From positions 1 through 64,000 of the forward strand of contig NZ_LWBU01000249.1 in assembly GCF_001646665.1 (NCBI RefSeq): a stretch of DNA of 64,000 nt, in the 5' to 3' direction. Every line of letters begins with the position of its first letter. Within the stretch, counting starts at the first letter, position 1. The stretch comes from Streptomyces noursei (GTDB taxonomy: Bacteria > Actinomycetota > Actinomycetes > Streptomycetales > Streptomycetaceae). The notes under the pieces were generated by a model that searched no databases, had not been told where the DNA came from, and saw only the letters and a program-made list of their open reading frames with translations. The translations under genes were made by a program, and so were the position numbers. This document shows positions 61,160-64,000 of the stretch, one piece after another.

Positions 61160-61825
61160 ATGCACTCCACCGTGATCGCCCTGGTCCTGTCCGTCCTGGC
61201 CGCCGTCCCCGGCGCGGCGCCACCCGCCGCGGCGGGATCCGCGGGGGCTGCGTCGGTGAGGGCGGCGTCCGTGGGGGCGGGGTCCGCGGGGGCGGGGTCC
61301 GCCGGGAAGCCGGCCGCGGGGGTCGGGGCGCCGGTCCCGGTGGCCGTCCCGGGGCCCGGGCCCGTGGCCGTGCGGCCGGTGGGCGTGTGGCCGGTGGGCC
61401 CGCCGCGTCCGGCGGTCGTGCGCGGCTGGGAGCCGCCCGCCTCGGCGTACGGTCCGGGCCACCGCGGCGTGGACCTGTCCGCCGCGCCGGGCACCGAGGT
61501 CCGCGCGGCGGCGGCCGGCCGGGTGTCGTTCGCGGGCCCGGTGGCGGGCCGCGGCGTCCTGTCGATCACGCTCACGGCCACGGGCGCCCCGCCGCTGCGC
61601 ACCACCTACGAGCCGGTCCGGCCCCGGGTGCGTCCGGGCGCCGACGTCACGGCGGGGCAGGTGGTGGCCGTCGTGGCCCCGGGTGCGGGCGCCCACTGCG
61701 CGCCGGCGTGCCTCCACTGGGGCCTGCGCAGGGGCGACACGTACCTCGACCCCCTGTCGCTGCTGCCCACGGCGCTGCTGCGCCGCCCGCCCTCGCGCCT
61801 GCTGCCCCTCCACGAGCCGGGCTGA
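61160..61825 (+). CDS. M23-family (peptidase-like) secreted protein with altered active site
   Basis: The product is 221 residues from the ATG chosen; a GTG eight codons earlier would add basic residues before the signal peptide. Signal peptide ~1-25, then an Ala/Gly/Ser/Val/Pro-rich linker to about 85. The M23 domain has GHRGVDLSAAPGTEVRAAAAGRV with zinc ligands H101 and D105. The second motif, normally H-x-H, reads C184-L-H186: the zinc-binding second His remains but the first catalytic His is Cys. It may bind rather than cut peptidoglycan, or activate an amidase. Confidence 0.82.
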   Translation: MHSTVIALVLSVLAAVPGAAPPAAAGSAGAASVRAASVGAGSAGAGSAGKPAAGVGAPVPVAVPGPGPVAVRPVGVWPVGPPRPAVVRGWEPPASAYGPGHRGVDLSAAPGTEVRAAAAGRVSFAGPVAGRGVLSITLTATGAPPLRTTYEPVRPRVRPGADVTAGQVVAVVAPGAGAHCAPACLHWGLRRGDTYLDPLSLLPTALLRRPPSRLLPLHEPG

Positions 61826-61867
61826 CCGCCGCCGGGGCGGCGCCGTGCAGGGGGAAGGATGCGGCGG

Positions 61868-62452
61868 CTACGCGCCCCGTACGCCTCGCAGCGCCATCGA
61901 GACGGCCGTCTCGGCGATGGCGGCGGGGTCCTCGGCCGCGCCGAGCTCGATACGGCGCACCGCCGCGTCGACCACGCCCTGGAGCAGCATCGCGGCCAGC
62001 CGCGGCTGCTGCTGGCCGAGGTCCGCCAGGGCCTCGACGATGATGGCGACCAGTCCGCCGTGCGCCGCGCGGATCTTCTCCCTCGCCCCGTCGTCCAGTT
62101 CGCTGGCCGAGATCGCGACGACCGCCCGGTGGCGCCGGTCGCCGACGAGGTCGAGCTGGGTGCGGACGTACGCCTCGACCTTGCCCTCGGGGGTGTCAGC
62201 CCGCGCCATGGCGGCCTCCACCTCCGCCGCCCACACGGGGAAGTCGACCGCGCACAGCTCTTCGACGACGGCGGCGCGCGAGCGGAAGTACTCGTACACG
62301 GAGGACCGGGCCAGGCCGGTGCGCTCGGCGAGGGCGGGGAAGGTCAGCGCCTCCGTACCGCCTTCGGACAGCAGGGAACGCGCGGCGTCCAGCAGGGCGC
62401 CGCGCTGCATGGTCCGGTGCTCGGCCACGGAGGCCGCTCGAATCCTGGGCAC
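61868..62452 (-). CDS. TetR family transcriptional regulator
   Basis: The product is 194 residues from a GTG. The N-terminal HTH is RGALLDAARSLLSEGGTEALTFPALAERTGLARSSVYEYFRSRAAVVEEL. The ligand-binding part is all-helical with no recognised family. It lies between whiG and the M23 gene; it starts 30 bp beyond whiG's stop and may be co-transcribed with it. The ligand is unknown. Confidence 0.88.
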   Translation of the reverse strand: MPRIRAASVAEHRTMQRGALLDAARSLLSEGGTEALTFPALAERTGLARSSVYEYFRSRAAVVEELCAVDFPVWAAEVEAAMARADTPEGKVEAYVRTQLDLVGDRRHRAVVAISASELDDGAREKIRAAHGGLVAIIVEALADLGQQQPRLAAMLLQGVVDAAVRRIELGAAEDPAAIAETAVSMALRGVRGA

Positions 62453-62481
62453 GGCTCCACTTTACGGCCGCACCCCGTCCG

Positions 62482-63318
62482 TCAGCGCCCCACATCGGCC
62501 AGCTTGGCCCTCAGCTGGAGCACCGACTTGGTGTGGATCTGGCTGACACGGCTCTCGGTGACGCCCAGCACGTTGCCGATCTCGGCCAGCGTCAGCCCCT
62601 CGTAGTAGTAGAGGGTGACGACGGTCTTCTCCCGCTCCGGGAGCGTGTTGATGGCACGGGCCAGCAGCCGTCGCAGCTCACGGTCCTCGGCGACCTCGAC
62701 GGGGTCGTCGGCGGCCGTGTCCTCCAGGGTGTCCATCAGGCTCAGCCGGTCGCCGCCCTCGCCGCCCACGTGCAGCAGCTCCTCCAGGGCCACCACGTTC
62801 GCGAGCGACAACTGGCTGAAAACAGCGTGCAGTTCCTCCAGGGCGATGCCCATCTCCGCGGCGACCTCGCCCTCCGAGGGAGTACGCCGCAGCTGGGCCT
62901 CCAGGGTGGCGTACGCGCGCTCCACGGCCCGCGCCTTCTGCCGCACGGACCGCGGGATCCAGTCCAGGGCCCGCAGTTCGTCGATCATCGCGCCGCGGAT
63001 GCGGGTGATGGCGTACGTCTCGAACTTGATCGACCGCCCGATGTCGAACTTCTCGATCGCGTCGATGAGCCCGAAGACCCCGGACGACACGAAGTCCGCC
63101 TGTTCCACGTTGGACGGCAGCCCGACGCTCACCCGGCCCGCGACGTACTTCACCAGCGGCGAGTAGTGCAGGATCAGCTGCTCCCGCAGCCGCTCGTCAC
63201 CCGTGTCCTTGTACGACTGCCACAACTCGTCGAGCGACGAGGGCGCGGACGGGCGGACGGTACCCCGGGCAGCGGGGGGCACCGCTGCGCGGTCGGACCC
63301 GGAGGTGTGCTGGGGCAT
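62482..63318 (-). CDS. whiG: RNA polymerase sigma factor WhiG (sporulation, FliA-like)
   Basis: The product is 278 residues, close to the known WhiG length. Region 2 has [33 protein letters not shown] and [39 protein letters not shown]. Region 4 has [41 protein letters not shown]. WhiG directs the start of sporulation in aerial hyphae and is a FliA-type sigma. The ATG giving MPQHTSGSD follows AAGGCGACGC. Its neighbours (TetR, rpsB-tsf downstream and dprA upstream) match the Streptomyces arrangement. Confidence 0.97.
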   Translation of the reverse strand: MPQHTSGSDRAAVPPAARGTVRPSAPSSLDELWQSYKDTGDERLREQLILHYSPLVKYVAGRVSVGLPSNVEQADFVSSGVFGLIDAIEKFDIGRSIKFETYAITRIRGAMIDELRALDWIPRSVRQKARAVERAYATLEAQLRRTPSEGEVAAEMGIALEELHAVFSQLSLANVVALEELLHVGGEGGDRLSLMDTLEDTAADDPVEVAEDRELRRLLARAINTLPEREKTVVTLYYYEGLTLAEIGNVLGVTESRVSQIHTKSVLQLRAKLADVGR

Positions 63319-63581
63319 GCGTCGCCTTGAGCCGTTCTGCTGGGTGCGAGAGGGGACGGGGGGAGGGGGCGGTATGCGGAGGCGGTAATTCTGGTGAGCG
63401 TAGCGTGACTGCGGTGTCGCAGTGAGCGAAGGTCCCTGGATGGTGACTCCACGAGTGCACGCCATCGGCCGCATCTTCGAATGGGACCCACCGGGCCGAC
63501 CGCGGGCAGGTCGGCCCTCCGGGCGTCACCGAGGCGGCTGCGGAGGTCATCGGCAACACCTTTTCACCCGAATGCTGCGGG

Positions 63582-64000
63582 TCAAGCACCGCCTCGCCGG
63601 GCGTTCGGGCGACGTACCGCCTGGGCGGTCAACTGCCAGCCGTCGCCGAGGCGTTCGACGAATCCCAGGGCGTGCAGTTCGTACAGCCTGCCGAGCGCCT
63701 CGTCAACCGTGGTCGCCGCGTCACGCGCGATGTCACCCGCCGTGGCGGCCGTCCCGCGCGCGGGCAGCGCCTCCAGCACCCGTGCGCCGGCCGGGTCGAG
63801 GAGATCACGGGGCAGGACCGGCCCGCGCCGGGGCGGCGCGAGCTCGCCGATGTCCCCCACCAGCTCCGCGACCTCCGCGGCGTCGGTGACCAGCTCCGCC
63901 TCGCCGCGCAGCAGCTCGTGCACGCCCGCGGAGAGGCCGCTGGTCGCCGGGCCGGGGACGCCCATGGTGAACCGGCCCAGCCGCTGGGCGGCCCGGGCGG
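63582..64000 (-). CDS. dprA: DNA processing protein DprA, C-terminal part
   Basis: The gene enters from beyond the right edge; about 139 codons are visible. RAAQRLGRFTMGVPGPATSGLSAGVHELLRGEAELVTDAAEV is the end of the DprA Rossmann domain. The C-terminal winged-helix domain follows (AARVLEALPARGTAATAGDIARDAATTVDEALGRLYELHALGFVERLGDGWQL). DprA loads RecA on incoming single-stranded DNA; in Streptomyces, which lacks natural transformation, its role is unclear. It ends 264 bp before whiG, a gap that must contain the whiG promoter. Confidence 0.9.
   Translation of the reverse strand, partial: ARAAQRLGRFTMGVPGPATSGLSAGVHELLRGEAELVTDAAEVAELVGDIGELAPPRRGPVLPRDLLDPAGARVLEALPARGTAATAGDIARDAATTVDEALGRLYELHALGFVERLGDGWQLTAQAVRRPNARRGGA

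Noticed and set aside
1-64000. tRNA, rRNA, CRISPR, insertion sequence or attachment site
   Set aside because: No TPsiC-like arm with a paired acceptor was seen in the gaps, no spaced repeat array, no transposase or integrase, and codon use is even throughout.

Overview
The window is a stretch of a high-GC actinomycete chromosome, almost certainly Streptomyces. GC3-rich codon use is uniform, and GTG starts and GTGA/TGATG gene overlaps are frequent. The order whiG, rpsB, tsf, pyrH, frr, cdsA, rlmN on the right and aminotransferase/AsnC/aldehyde dehydrogenase, polyamine transport, gabT, dxr, M50 protease, ispG on the left matches, from memory, the S. coelicolor SCO5621-SCO5696 core interval with many genes absent. 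No rRNA, tRNA, CRISPR array, phage or insertion sequence was seen.

Left part (1-9.9 kb): start of ispG, the M50 site-2 protease and dxr (isoprenoid block), a RidA-family protein, a divergent EPSP-synthase paralogue/IclR pair, a small secreted protein, an acyl-CoA dehydrogenase and an aldehyde dehydrogenase. 10-16.7 kb: EamA exporter, PucR regulator, a membrane-anchored TraG/VirD4-like ATPase and gabT. 16.8-20.2 kb: a PAP2 phosphatase with a truncated C-terminus abutting a GH18 chitinase that has a near-consensus DasR site, plus two small hypotheticals.

20.2-27.4 kb: one minus-strand operon for polyamine uptake and oxidation (aldehyde dehydrogenase, PotD, PotA, PotB, PotC, FAD amine oxidase). 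27.6-37.2 kb: a NADAR protein, a DUF4190 membrane protein, a five-gene translationally coupled operon (deaminase, glycerophosphodiesterase, methyltransferase, histidine kinase, response regulator), a serine hydrolase, a membrane protein and a Ser/Thr kinase. 37.6-41.1 kb: a second aldehyde dehydrogenase divergent from an Lrp/AsnC regulator and a class III aminotransferase. The polyamine genes, gabT and the dehydrogenases can be assembled into a putrescine-to-GABA-to-succinate route. Phased CGGAWTY repeats in front of both gamma-aminobutyraldehyde-type dehydrogenases suggest shared control by the AsnC protein.

41.3-50.9 kb: ABC transporter pair, LOG/PpnN-like protein, a second serine hydrolase, a PimB-like glycosyltransferase with a polytopic GT87-like partner, a second NarL-type two-component system and a DMT-type membrane protein. 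51-55 kb: thiamine-type ABC operon under a TPP riboswitch with an attenuator hairpin. 55-64 kb: rlmN, cdsA, frr, pyrH, tsf, rpsB, an M23-family protein with an altered active site, a TetR regulator, the sporulation sigma factor whiG and the C-terminal part of dprA.
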